Assembly (NCBI GenBank): GCA_011620245.1
Contig: WOZN01000200.1
Coordinates: 1 to 10,472, forward strand
Source of the DNA: Acidovorax sp.
Lineage (GTDB): Bacteria; Pseudomonadota; Gammaproteobacteria; Burkholderiales; Burkholderiaceae_C
Direction of reading: 5' to 3'
DNA length: 10,472 nucleotides
Shown here: in pieces, positions 1-7,588 of the stretch
Layout of the letters: each line of letters starts with the position of its first letter
Position numbering within the stretch: the first letter of the stretch is position 1
The notes under the pieces: generated by a model
The model's input: only the letters and a program-made list of their open reading frames with translations
Databases searched by the model: none
What the model was told of the DNA's origin: nothing
Program-made: the position numbers and the translations under genes

Positions 1-30
1 GCGGTCATTTTGGCCCCTGCCTGGGCGGCA

Positions 31-86
31 ATGGCAGGGCTATTCAGGGCTGGTGTGGGCTATTGAGGGCTGTTGAGGGCTGTTGC
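31..86. repeat. 10-bp-period tandem repeat, about five copies
   Basis: From position 31 on, every tenth base block ends in GGGC. The blocks at 41-50, 51-60, 61-70 and 71-80 are TATTCAGGGC, TGGTGTGGGC, TATTGAGGGC and TGTTGAGGGC, with a partial copy TGTTGCC at 81-87 and a degenerate first copy at 31-40. The consensus is about TRTTGAGGGC. It lies about 75 bp beyond the metY stop codon and encodes nothing I recognise. The period equals about one helical turn, which may be coincidence. Confidence 0.8.
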
Positions 87-160
87 CTTCTGACCAATGC
101 CCCAACTGCCTTGCAGCGTGCCACGCCAGCCCCTCGCGTCCTCAGATCGTGTTCAGGTTC

Positions 161-1444
161 TCACACTTTTTCCAGTGCCTGCGCCAGGTCGGCCTGCAGG
201 TCGCTGATGTGCTCGATGCCCACCGACAGGCGCACCATGTTCTCGCTCACGCCGGCCTTGGCCAGTTCTTCGGGGTTGAGCTGGCGGTGCGTGGTGGAGG
301 CCGGGTGCGTGGCCAGGGATTTGGCGTCGCCGATGTTCACCAGGCGCGTGAACAGTTGCAGGGCGTCGAGGAAGCGCGCGCCGGCGGCGCGCGGGTCGGC
401 GTCGCTGGCTTTCAGGCCGAACGACAGGATGCCCGATGCGCGCCCGCCCATCTGGCGCTGGGCCAGTGCGTGGTCGGCATGGTCGGGCAAGCCGGCGTAG
501 CGCACCCATTCCACCTTGGGGTGGCTTTGCAAAAACTTCGCCAGCGCCAGGGTGTTGTCGCAGATGCGGTCCATGCGCAGCGGCAGGGTTTCGATGCCCT
601 GCAGTGTGAGCCAGGCGTTGAATGGCGACAGCGCCGCGCCCATGTTGCGCAGCGGCACCACGCGCGCGCGGCCGATGTAGGCGGCAGCGCCCAGGGCCTC
701 GGTATAGACCACGCCGTGGTAGCTCACGTCGGGCTCGTTCAGGCGCTTGAAGCGGGCCTTGTGCTCGGCCCATGGGAACTTGCCGCTGTCCACGATGATG
801 CCGCCGATGCTGTTGCCATGGCCGTTCATGTATTTGGTGAGCGCGTGCACCACGATGTCGGCGCCATGCTCGATGGGACGGCACAGGTAGGGGCTGGGCA
901 CGGTGTTGTCCACGATCAGCGGCACGCCATGGCTGTGCGCCACCTTGGCCAGCGCGGCGATGTCGGTCACGTTGCCCAGCGGGTTGCCGATGGATTCGCA
1001 GAACACGGCCCGGGTAGCGGAGTCGATCAGCGCGGCAAAGCTGGCCGGGTCGCGCGGGTCGGCAAAGCGCACCTCGATGCCCTGCTGGGGAAAGGTGTGG
1101 GCAAACAGGTTGTAGGTGCCGCCATACAGCGTGCTGGCCGAGACGATGTTGTTGCCCGTCTCGGCAATGGTCTGGATGGCCGCCGTGATGGCCGCCATGC
1201 CCGAGGCCAGGGCCAGCGCGGCCACGCCGCCTTCGAGGGCCGCCACGCGCTGCTCGAGCACGTCGGTGGTCGGGTTCATGATGCGCGTGTAGATGTTGCC
1301 CGGCACCTTCAGGTCGAACAGGTCGGCGCCATGCTGGGCGCTGTCGAACGCGTAGGCCACCGTCTGGTACAGCGGCACGGCGGCAGACTTGGTGGTGGGG
1401 TCGGGCGTGTAGCCGGCGTGAACGGCCAGGGTTTCGATGTGCAT
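161..1444 (-). CDS. metY: O-acetylhomoserine sulfhydrylase (O-acetylhomoserine aminocarboxypropyltransferase)
   Basis: This is a 427-residue cytoplasmic PLP enzyme of the Cys/Met metabolism (cystathionine gamma-synthase-like) family. It should convert O-acetylhomoserine plus sulfide to homocysteine in methionine synthesis by direct sulfhydrylation. Visible motifs are YTRIMNPT (52-59), which includes the Tyr-Arg pair that binds PLP phosphate of the neighbouring subunit, ASGMAAI (80-86), VDNT (178-181) with the Asp that contacts the pyridine nitrogen, and HALTKYMNGHGNSIGG (200-215) with K204 as the Schiff-base lysine. SLATHPASTTH (376-386) and VRLSVGIE (404-411) form the substrate carboxylate site. 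Length and the TKYMNGHG motif favour MetY over MetZ or MetB. The start at 1444 is preceded by AAGGGA at a 9-nt spacing; an open frame continues 20 codons further to 1504 but lacks family similarity. The gene follows the ATPase after 114 bp on the same strand. Confidence 0.93.
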   Translation of the reverse strand: MHIETLAVHAGYTPDPTTKSAAVPLYQTVAYAFDSAQHGADLFDLKVPGNIYTRIMNPTTDVLEQRVAALEGGVAALALASGMAAITAAIQTIAETGNNIVSASTLYGGTYNLFAHTFPQQGIEVRFADPRDPASFAALIDSATRAVFCESIGNPLGNVTDIAALAKVAHSHGVPLIVDNTVPSPYLCRPIEHGADIVVHALTKYMNGHGNSIGGIIVDSGKFPWAEHKARFKRLNEPDVSYHGVVYTEALGAAAYIGRARVVPLRNMGAALSPFNAWLTLQGIETLPLRMDRICDNTLALAKFLQSHPKVEWVRYAGLPDHADHALAQRQMGGRASGILSFGLKASDADPRAAGARFLDALQLFTRLVNIGDAKSLATHPASTTHRQLNPEELAKAGVSENMVRLSVGIEHISDLQADLAQALEKV

Positions 1445-1453
1445 GGATGGGTG

Positions 1454-1459
1454 TCCCTT
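1454..1459 (-). promoter_or_regulatory. ribosome binding site of metY
   Basis: AAGGGA on the minus strand lies 9 nt before the ATG at 1444. It decides this start over the in-frame ATG at 1504. Confidence 0.7.
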
Positions 1460-1542
1460 GGTATGTGTGGCAAGGCCCCGCACGGGTGCAGGGCCCTGGG
1501 GCATTGTGCATGGCGCGCCGGGCTACTGCTGCAAATCGTTTG

Positions 1543-1566
1543 TTATGTGCTTATGTGCTTATGTGG
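1543..1566 (-). repeat. 8-bp triplet repeat giving TAA in all three frames
   Basis: On the plus strand the units are TTATGTGC (1543-1550), TTATGTGC (1551-1558) and TTATGTGG (1559-1566). Read on the minus strand, each unit carries a TAA, and the first of them (1561-1559) is the stop codon of the calcium ATPase. Because 8 is not a multiple of 3, the three TAA codons fall in three different frames. Confidence 0.85.
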
Positions 1567-4282
1567 GCGCGGGCGGCTCGTCCAGGGCCATGGCGGCGGG
1601 CCGGCGGTTGCGGCGCCAGGCTTTTTCCAGCTCCACCACCACATACACCACCATCGCAGCCGCCAGGCAGATGCCCAGCTCGGCCGCGCTCAGCGGCTCG
1701 GTTTTGAAGATGGGGTTGAGCCAGGGCACGTAGATGGTGGCCATCTGCAGTGCAAACGTCAGCAGCACGGCACCCAGCAGGGGCCGGTTGCTGGCCAGGC
1801 CCAGGCGCCACAGTGGCTCGGTTTCGGAGCGGATGGCCATGACAAGGGTCATTTGTGACAGGGTGAGCACCGTGAACACCATGGTCTGCCAGTGGGCATG
1901 GCCGGTGGCGATCGCCCAGGCCTGCACGGCCAGGCACAGGCCGCCAATCAGCAGGCCGATGCCCAGAATGCTCTGCCACATGCCGCCGGCAAACAGGCTC
2001 TCGGTGGGCGGGCGCGGCGGGCGTTGCATGATGCCGCGCTCGGCGGGCTCGGCCGCCAGCGCCAGGCCGGGCAGGCCGTCGGTCACCAGGTTGACCCACA
2101 GGATGTGGATGGGCAAGAGCGGAATGGGCAGCGTCAGCAGCGGCGCCAGGAAGATGGTCCAGATCTCGCCCGAGTTGCCGGTCATGGCGTAGCGCACGAA
2201 CTTGCGGATGTTGTCGTAGATGCGCCGCCCTTCCTTGACGGCGGCGACGATGGTGGCGAAGTTGTCGTCCAGCAGCACCAGGCTGCTGGCCTCGCGCGCC
2301 ACGTCGGTGCCATTTTTGCCCATGGCCACGCCAATGTCGGCGCGCCGCAGGGCCGGGGCGTCATTCACGCCGTCGCCGGTCATGGCCACAAAATGGCCCC
2401 GCGCCTGCAGCGCCTCGACGATGCGGATTTTTTGCGCCGGATCGACGCGCGCGTAAATGCGCACCTGCTCGACCCGCTGGGCCAGGGTGGCGGTGTCGAG
2501 TTCGGCCAGTTCGACGCCGGTGAGCACCGGGGCATCGCTGCTGCCGACGATGCCCAGCCGGCGGGCAATGGCGCGCGCAGTGGCAGGGTGGTCGCCGGTG
2601 ATCATCACGGGGGTGATGCCGGCGGTGATGCAGTCGTGCACGGCAGCCTTGGCCTCGGGGCGGGGCGGGTCGATGAGGGCGATCAGGCCCAGCAGTTCGA
2701 GCTGGCTCTCGACGGCGTCGATGGCGTTGGTGTCGGGCAGGCGCGGGTGGTTGCGCCGGGCCAGGGCCAGCACGCGCAGGCCTTGTGCGGCCAGCGCGTC
2801 GGCGCTGGCCAGCACGCTGGCGCTGTCCAGGGGGGCGCTGCCATCGGGCGTCCACTGCGCGGTGCAGCGGGGCAGCACCGATTCGGGGGCGCCTTTGGTG
2901 TAGGCCACAAAGCCGGCACCTTCCTTGTGGAAGGTGGTCATGCGCTTGCGGCCGGAGTCAAAGGGCTGCTCTTGCACGCGCGGCTGTGCGGCGTCGAGCT
3001 CGGTTTTTTCGAAGCCGCCGGCATGGGCGGCCAGCACCAGGGCGGTCTCGGTGGGGTCGCCCAGCCAAGCGGCGGGTACGTGGGTATGGCCGTCATCCTC
3101 GTCATGGGCGCCCTGGTGGCTGGCGTCGTTGCACAAGGCGGCGGCGCGCAGCGTTTCGGCATGGACGGCGCTGGGCAGTGGGTCGCCGGGTGTCCAGCGC
3201 TGGCCCTGGGCCACCAGCAGTTCGGCGTGCATGCGGTTTTGCGTCAGGGTGCCGGTCTTGTCGGTGCAGATGGTGGTGACCGAGCCCAGCGTCTCTACCG
3301 ACGGCAGGCGCCGCACCAGTGCATTGATGGCGACCATGCGCCGCGCGCCCAGCGCCAGCAGCACGGTGACCACGGCGGGCAGCGCCTCGGGGATGGCGGC
3401 CACGGCCAGGCTGATGGCGGTGAGCGCCATCAGCAGCGGGGCCTCGCCGCGCAGCACGCCCACCACGAACACGATGGCGCAAATGCCCAGCACGGCCAGC
3501 GCCAGCCGTTTGCCAAAGGCCGCCAGGCGCCGCTGCAGCGGCGTGCTGCGGTCGTCGGTGTCCAGCAAGGCGGCCACCTTGCCCAGCTCGGTGTGCATGC
3601 CGGTGGCCACCACCAGGCCGCGTGCGCGCCCATGGGTGACCGTGGTGCCCTTGAAGGCCATGTTGATGCGGTCGCCCAGTGCGATGGGGGCATCACCGGT
3701 CAGGGCGTCTGTCTGCTTGGCCACCGTGACCGACTCGCCCGTGAGGGCCGATTCATCCACCTGCAGTTGCGCGATTTCGATCAGGCGCAGGTCGGCCGGT
3801 ATCTGGTTGCCCGCCTCCAGCAGCACGATGTCGCCTGGCACCAGCACGCTGGCGGGCACCACCTGCACCTCGCCGCCACGCAGCACCGTGGCGTGCGCCG
3901 CCGCCAACTGGCGCAGCGCGGCCATGGCCTGGTCGGCGCGCCAGGCCTGCACAAAGCCGATGACGGCGTTGAGCACCACGATGACGAGGATGACCAGCGT
4001 GTCGGTGAGCTCGCCCACCATGCCAGAGACGATGGCGGCACCCAGCAGCACCAGCACCATGAAGTCCTTGAACTGGTCGGCCAGCAGCGCCAGGGGGCCG
4101 CGGCGGCTGTGGTCTTGCAGCTCGTTGGCGCCGTGCTGCAATGCGCGCTGCGCGACTTCGTCATCGTGCAGGCCGGTGCGGGGGTCCACCCCCTGCTCGC
4201 GGGCCAGCTCGCGTGCATCACGCAGGTGCGCGTTGTCTGGCGGGGGAATGCCGGAGCGCGGGGCAGGAGCTTCAGGCACCAT
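1559..4282 (-). CDS. P2A-type calcium-transporting ATPase
   Basis: This 907-residue inner-membrane primary pump resembles SERCA and bacterial PacL-type ATPases and should export Ca2+ at the cost of ATP. Order: N-terminal cation-ATPase domain (about 20-85), M1-M2 (about 72-113), actuator domain with TGES (181-184), M3-M4 with AAIPEALPAVVT (295-306), phosphorylation site ICTDKTGTLT (338-347, D341), nucleotide site KGAPES (463-468), hinge TGD (562-564) and MTGDGVNDAP (634-643), then M5-M10. Compared with SERCA as I remember it, E309, N768, E771, N796, T799 and D800 match E299, N703, E706, N731, T734 and D735; SERCA E908 is replaced by Q810. A His/Asp-rich loop lies at 389-401. The start overlaps the antiporter gene by 11 bp and has no clear Shine-Dalgarno sequence, which suggests translational coupling. 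Mn2+ or another divalent substrate is possible. Confidence 0.92.
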   Translation of the reverse strand: MVPEAPAPRSGIPPPDNAHLRDARELAREQGVDPRTGLHDDEVAQRALQHGANELQDHSRRGPLALLADQFKDFMVLVLLGAAIVSGMVGELTDTLVILVIVVLNAVIGFVQAWRADQAMAALRQLAAAHATVLRGGEVQVVPASVLVPGDIVLLEAGNQIPADLRLIEIAQLQVDESALTGESVTVAKQTDALTGDAPIALGDRINMAFKGTTVTHGRARGLVVATGMHTELGKVAALLDTDDRSTPLQRRLAAFGKRLALAVLGICAIVFVVGVLRGEAPLLMALTAISLAVAAIPEALPAVVTVLLALGARRMVAINALVRRLPSVETLGSVTTICTDKTGTLTQNRMHAELLVAQGQRWTPGDPLPSAVHAETLRAAALCNDASHQGAHDEDDGHTHVPAAWLGDPTETALVLAAHAGGFEKTELDAAQPRVQEQPFDSGRKRMTTFHKEGAGFVAYTKGAPESVLPRCTAQWTPDGSAPLDSASVLASADALAAQGLRVLALARRNHPRLPDTNAIDAVESQLELLGLIALIDPPRPEAKAAVHDCITAGITPVMITGDHPATARAIARRLGIVGSSDAPVLTGVELAELDTATLAQRVEQVRIYARVDPAQKIRIVEALQARGHFVAMTGDGVNDAPALRRADIGVAMGKNGTDVAREASSLVLLDDNFATIVAAVKEGRRIYDNIRKFVRYAMTGNSGEIWTIFLAPLLTLPIPLLPIHILWVNLVTDGLPGLALAAEPAERGIMQRPPRPPTESLFAGGMWQSILGIGLLIGGLCLAVQAWAIATGHAHWQTMVFTVLTLSQMTLVMAIRSETEPLWRLGLASNRPLLGAVLLTFALQMATIYVPWLNPIFKTEPLSAAELGICLAAAMVVYVVVELEKAWRRNRRPAAMALDEPPAPT

Positions 4283-5318
4283 AAAGGAAGACCACGTAGG
4301 TGTTGAGCAGATAGACCGCCGCCAGGGCCAGGCTGACTGCGCCCACGGCGCGCAACACCCGGCCGCTCGGGCGAAAGAACAGGCCCACCAGGGCCAGTGC
4401 GGTCATCACGATGGCCGAGCTGGCGGTCACGGCATGCACGAGCGAGACATCGGACAGCAGTATGCCCGGGCGGTAGAAAAAGTCTTCCACGGCAATGATG
4501 GTCACGTTGAACAGGTTGCTGCCCAGCAGGTTGCCGATGGCCATGTCCAGCGCGCCCAGCCGCAGGGCCGACAGCGTGACCGCCAGCTCTGGCAGCGAGG
4601 TGGCCGTGGCCACGAACAGGCTGCCGACGAAACTGCGGTTCCAGCCCATGCTATTGGCCAGTTCCACAGCAGCAAACGGCAGCCATAAGCCTGCGCCCAC
4701 CACCACTGATGCGGCCAGGGCGAAGCGCATCAGGGCCTGGCGCAGTGGCAGTGCGGGCGGGGCATCCTCTGCAGCCGATGGGTCGGGGTTCGAGCGCTCG
4801 TAGGCAAACAGGGTCCGCATGGCGACAAGGTACAGCATGAGCATGATGGGCGTCATCAGCCCCACGCCCCAGACCGATGCCCAGACCGATGCCAGGGACG
4901 CGCCCGGGGAGCCCGATTGAGGGCCCAGCTGACCGATCAGCAGGCCCATCAGCAAAAAGCCCAGCAGCACCAGGCTAAGAGCGGCCGTCAGCACATGGCT
5001 CTTGCTCGCCCGGCTCCAGACGGGCGCGCGGCGGTAGATGAGGTCGATCAGCACCAGGAAAGCCAGGTTCACCACGCAGCTGCCCAGCGCATTGCCCACG
5101 GCCAGGTTGGGCGCATGGGCCAGGGTTACGCCGGTGATGCCCGTAGCCAGTTCGGGCAGCGACGTGACGCTGGCCACCAGCGTCAGCCCGATCCAGCTGC
5201 CGGACAGCCCGGTTTGCCGCGCAATGGCATCGCCGTAGCGGGAGAGCTGAAAACCCGCCGCGCCGATGAGCACCGCGCAGGCAACGAACTGCAGCCAGGC
5301 CCAGACGGGCGCAGTCAT
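4272..5318 (-). CDS. CaCA-family cation (Na+ or H+)/Ca2+ antiporter, YrbG-like
   Basis: This 348-residue membrane protein of about ten spans belongs to the Ca2+:cation antiporter family, which moves Ca2+ out of the cytoplasm against a Na+ or H+ gradient. Both inverted alpha-repeats are present. Alpha-1 has TSLPELATG (52-60, E56) followed by GNALGSCVVN (75-84). Alpha-2 has TSLPELAVT (240-248, E244) followed by GNLLGSNLFN (262-271). The paired glutamates in SLPEL are the known ion ligands. A cytoplasmic linker rich in Pro, Asp and Glu (about 173-190) joins the halves. I chose 5318 because AGGGGA lies 7 nt upstream and hydrophobic sequence begins at once; an open frame continues to 5483 but would overlap rlhA and add a polar, non-membrane leader. 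The stop overlaps the ATPase start by 11 bp. The counter-ion cannot be read from sequence. Confidence 0.9.
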   Translation of the reverse strand: MTAPVWAWLQFVACAVLIGAAGFQLSRYGDAIARQTGLSGSWIGLTLVASVTSLPELATGITGVTLAHAPNLAVGNALGSCVVNLAFLVLIDLIYRRAPVWSRASKSHVLTAALSLVLLGFLLMGLLIGQLGPQSGSPGASLASVWASVWGVGLMTPIMLMLYLVAMRTLFAYERSNPDPSAAEDAPPALPLRQALMRFALAASVVVGAGLWLPFAAVELANSMGWNRSFVGSLFVATATSLPELAVTLSALRLGALDMAIGNLLGSNLFNVTIIAVEDFFYRPGILLSDVSLVHAVTASSAIVMTALALVGLFFRPSGRVLRAVGAVSLALAAVYLLNTYVVFLYGA

Positions 5319-5380
5319 GCCGCCATCCCCTGGTGCCGGGCGGTTGGGAAGCTTGCGATCATCAGAAATGCCGGGGTCAT
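5315..5380 (-). CDS. candidate 21-codon micro-ORF between rlhA and the antiporter
   Basis: Its ATG (5380-5378) overlaps the rlhA stop codon in an ATGA, and its own TGA (5317-5315) overlaps the antiporter start codon in a second ATGA. The peptide begins MTPAFLMIASF and ends HQGMAA. AAAGGA lies 11 nt before the start. It fills the rlhA-antiporter gap exactly, which would let ribosomes pass from one gene to the next by termination-reinitiation. It could equally be chance in a 58-bp gap: the peptide has no recognisable family and the antiporter has its own ribosome binding site. It may be a coupling device rather than a functional peptide. Confidence 0.3.
   Translation of the reverse strand: MTPAFLMIASFPTARHQGMAA
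5326..5331 (-). promoter_or_regulatory. ribosome binding site of the CaCA antiporter
   Basis: AGGGGA on the minus strand, 7 nt before the ATG at 5318. It supports this start over the upstream extension to 5483. Confidence 0.6.
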
Positions 5381-7431
5381 GGGGCGTTGCATCCTTTCGG
5401 CTCGCTTCCAGCGGGGTCAGGCGGGACGCTGGGGCGGGTGGTGTAGAACTTGACGGGAAACTCGCTTGCCTGCTGCAGCACATGGCGCTTCATGCAGCCT
5501 ACCACATGCATTTCACAGGGCTTGCAGTCAAAGCGCAAGGTCAGTTTCTCCTTGCCATTGATGAGCTGCAGGGGTTCGGCCCGGATGGTGCCCTGCACGC
5601 CGGTGACGCCCTTGGCCTGCCTGGGGCACAGGCTCATCGAAAAACGCACGCAGTGCTTGGTGATCATGAGGCTGACTTCGCCTTCTTCCTCGTGCGCCTC
5701 GTAGGCTGCGGCGATCACCTTCACACCATGGCGCACATAAAAGGCGTGCGCCTTGTGGTTGAACACATTGCCCAGAAAACTCAGTGTGTGTTCAGGGTAG
5801 GGCACAGGGGGCTCGACGGGTGTGGCGCGCGGCAGGCGTACAAAGTTGTGCGCGCGGTTCTCCTCCAGGCCGGCCAGCGCATCGCGGCGCAGCGCGTTGA
5901 GCACTGAGGCGGGCACGAACCAGGGCTGTGAGAGCTGCAGCGCAATGTCATGCACCGCAAAAATGCTGGCACCAAAGCGGCACAGTTGCTCGCGCAGCGA
6001 GGCCTCGGCCTTGGCCGTATCGGTGGCGGGTTGGTGGGCATGCTGCACTTGGGCGCTGCCGGTGTGGCCGTCTTCATCGGTCAGTGTGAGGGCAAAGCCG
6101 CCGGGTGTTTCGGCCAGATGGGCCCACAGGCCGATGCGCCGGTCGCTCGATTTCTTCTCCAGCGTGCGCACCCAGTCCATGTCGCGGTTGCGGTTGATCC
6201 CGGTGCCCTTGCGCAGGTCCTTCAAGCCCTCCATGGGGTCTTTGGGGTACACGCGCCACTGGGTGATCAGCTCGGTTGGGCTGCGCGCCGACACCGGCTC
6301 GGCCCGGTTGATGGCCATGCCCACAAGCTCCTTGTGCAGGTCGTGGTAGCACAGGCCGTCGCCGTTGTGCAGCACCGTGCCGGGGTCGCTCACCTCCAGT
6401 TCCACAAAGTCGGGGCCCATTTTGGTCACCCAGCCGATGGCCTGGCCGGGGTTCTTGGGGCTGTCGAAGGCGCCGATGTCCTGCTTGCGCCCGGTCACGA
6501 AATAGTCGGTGAACTCGCGGTTGAAGTTCTGCAGCGGGTCGGGCGTGAAGGTGAAGCGGGTGCGGCCGCTGGACGAGCGCGCCAGCGGGTGGCCCGAGGC
6601 CTCGCGCTCATCCAGGATTTCATCGATGAGCGTGCGGTAATGGGCCGTGATGTTCTTCACGTAGCCCATGTCCTTGTAGCGGCCTTCGATCTTGAAGCTG
6701 CGCACGCCGGCGTCGATGAGGGCGTGCAGGTTGCCGCTCTGGTTGTTGTCCTTCATGCTCAGCACATGCTTGTCGTGCGCAATGAAGCGGCCCTGCGCGT
6801 CCATCACCTGGTAGGGCAGGCGGCAGGCTTGGCTGCAGTCGCCGCGGTTGGCGCTGCGGCCGGTTTGCGCATGGCTGATGTTGCACTGGCCGCTGTAGGC
6901 CACGCACAGCGCGCCATGGATGAAAAACTCGATGTTGGCGCGCCCCGGCGCATCCACCGGCCCCAGCGCCTGGTGCACGGCGGCGATCTGCTGCACCGTG
7001 AGCTCGCGCGCCAGCACGAGTTGCGACAGGCCCGCGTCTTGCAGAAAGCGGGCTTTTTCGGGCGTGCGGATGTCGGTCTGGGTGCTGGCATGCAGCTGGA
7101 TGGGCGGCAGGTCGATTTCGAGCAGGCCCATGTCCTGGATGATGAGCGCATCGGCCCCCGCCTCGTAAACCTGCCAGGCCATGCGGCGCGCGGCTTCCAG
7201 CTCGTCGTCGCGCAAGATGGTGTTGAGCGTGATGAAAATGCGGCTGTTGAAGCGGTGCGCGTGCGCAATCAGGCGCTCCAGATCGCGAATATCGTTGCCC
7301 GCACCGGCCCGGGCCCCAAAGGCGGGGCCGCCGATGTACACGGCATCGGCGCCGTGGTTGACGGCTTCGATGCCGATGTCGGCATCACGGGCGGGGGAGA
7401 GCAGTTCGATCTGGTGGGGCAGCAAGGACAT
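5377..7431 (-). CDS. rlhA: 23S rRNA 5-hydroxycytidine C2501 synthase (U32 peptidase family)
   Basis: This 684-residue protein matches E. coli RlhA (YdcP) along its length as I recall that sequence. The enzyme family hydroxylates C2501 in the peptidyl-transferase centre of 23S rRNA and depends on iron-sulfur assembly and prephenate. The N-terminal TIM-barrel part begins IELLSPARD (8-16), with GADAVYIGGPAFGAR (27-41) and LHASTQTDIR (113-122). The U32 signature region holds four cysteines, C176, C183, C199 and C203 (C-x6-C-x15-C-x3-C), the likely cluster ligands, then SFKIEGRYKDMGYVKN (245-260). The C-terminal collagenase-like domain has a second cysteine set, C594, C602, C636 and C639, near HCVRF, LCPRQAKG and DCKPCEMHV. 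The 684-residue form aligns with the E. coli N-terminus; the frame stays open to 7677 but that extension overlaps the divergent gene. No strong ribosome binding site is visible. It heads the calcium-transport block. Confidence 0.93.
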   Translation of the reverse strand: MSLLPHQIELLSPARDADIGIEAVNHGADAVYIGGPAFGARAGAGNDIRDLERLIAHAHRFNSRIFITLNTILRDDELEAARRMAWQVYEAGADALIIQDMGLLEIDLPPIQLHASTQTDIRTPEKARFLQDAGLSQLVLARELTVQQIAAVHQALGPVDAPGRANIEFFIHGALCVAYSGQCNISHAQTGRSANRGDCSQACRLPYQVMDAQGRFIAHDKHVLSMKDNNQSGNLHALIDAGVRSFKIEGRYKDMGYVKNITAHYRTLIDEILDEREASGHPLARSSSGRTRFTFTPDPLQNFNREFTDYFVTGRKQDIGAFDSPKNPGQAIGWVTKMGPDFVELEVSDPGTVLHNGDGLCYHDLHKELVGMAINRAEPVSARSPTELITQWRVYPKDPMEGLKDLRKGTGINRNRDMDWVRTLEKKSSDRRIGLWAHLAETPGGFALTLTDEDGHTGSAQVQHAHQPATDTAKAEASLREQLCRFGASIFAVHDIALQLSQPWFVPASVLNALRRDALAGLEENRAHNFVRLPRATPVEPPVPYPEHTLSFLGNVFNHKAHAFYVRHGVKVIAAAYEAHEEEGEVSLMITKHCVRFSMSLCPRQAKGVTGVQGTIRAEPLQLINGKEKLTLRFDCKPCEMHVVGCMKRHVLQQASEFPVKFYTTRPSVPPDPAGSEPKGCNAP

Positions 7432-7588
7432 GGGGGTGATTATCCCGGCGCTGGCCGGCAGGCGGGACTGGCCCTTGTCTCTTGCAAATAAACCCGCCGC
7501 GCAAGGGGTCTGTGAGGGCCCTGTGAAATCGGCCGGGTGTACCGTTGCATGAAAGACAATGTCTGCGTATCCATTGGAGGGTTTTGAC
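7432..7588. promoter_or_regulatory. divergent intergenic region between rlhA and the small membrane gene
   Basis: These 157 bp separate two outward-facing transcription units and should hold the promoter of each. I cannot assign a convincing -35/-10 pair. GATAAT on the minus strand (about 7440-7445) sits too near the rlhA start to serve as a -10 for a normal leader. AGACAATGTCT at 7554-7564 is a perfect 5-bp inverted repeat around one base, 12 bp before the ribosome binding site of the small gene, and could be an operator half or chance. Confidence 0.4.
7576..7580 (+). promoter_or_regulatory. ribosome binding site of the small membrane gene
   Basis: GGAGG lies 8 nt before the ATG at 7589. 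It is the clearest ribosome binding site in the window and selects this start over the in-frame ATG at 7559. Confidence 0.8.

Noticed and set aside
87..160. Intrinsic terminator after metY
   Set aside because: GCGTG-C-CACGC is a small palindrome without a usable loop or T-run, so I could not support a terminator.
1445..1558. Possible SAM or SAH riboswitch or terminator in front of metY
   Set aside because: I found only short palindromes (CAGGGCCCTG and GCAC-CC-GTGC on the minus strand) and no T-run or recognisable riboswitch core.
83..1858. Long plus-strand open frame opposite metY
   Set aside because: It is the antisense shadow of metY and the ATPase end in GC-rich DNA; the translation is low-complexity, rich in His, Gly, Arg and Val, with no motif.
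1892..4688. Two long plus-strand open frames (1892-4306 and 2925-4688) opposite the ATPase
   Set aside because: Both lie over a gene with every P-type ATPase motif in order. Their products are compositionally biased and match no family.
5319..5483. N-terminal extension of the antiporter up to 5483
   Set aside because: It overlaps rlhA by over 100 bp and adds a polar Pro/Ser-rich leader; the start at 5318 has a good ribosome binding site.
5950..7491. Long plus-strand open frame opposite rlhA
   Set aside because: Shadow of rlhA, whose residues match a known family along the full length.
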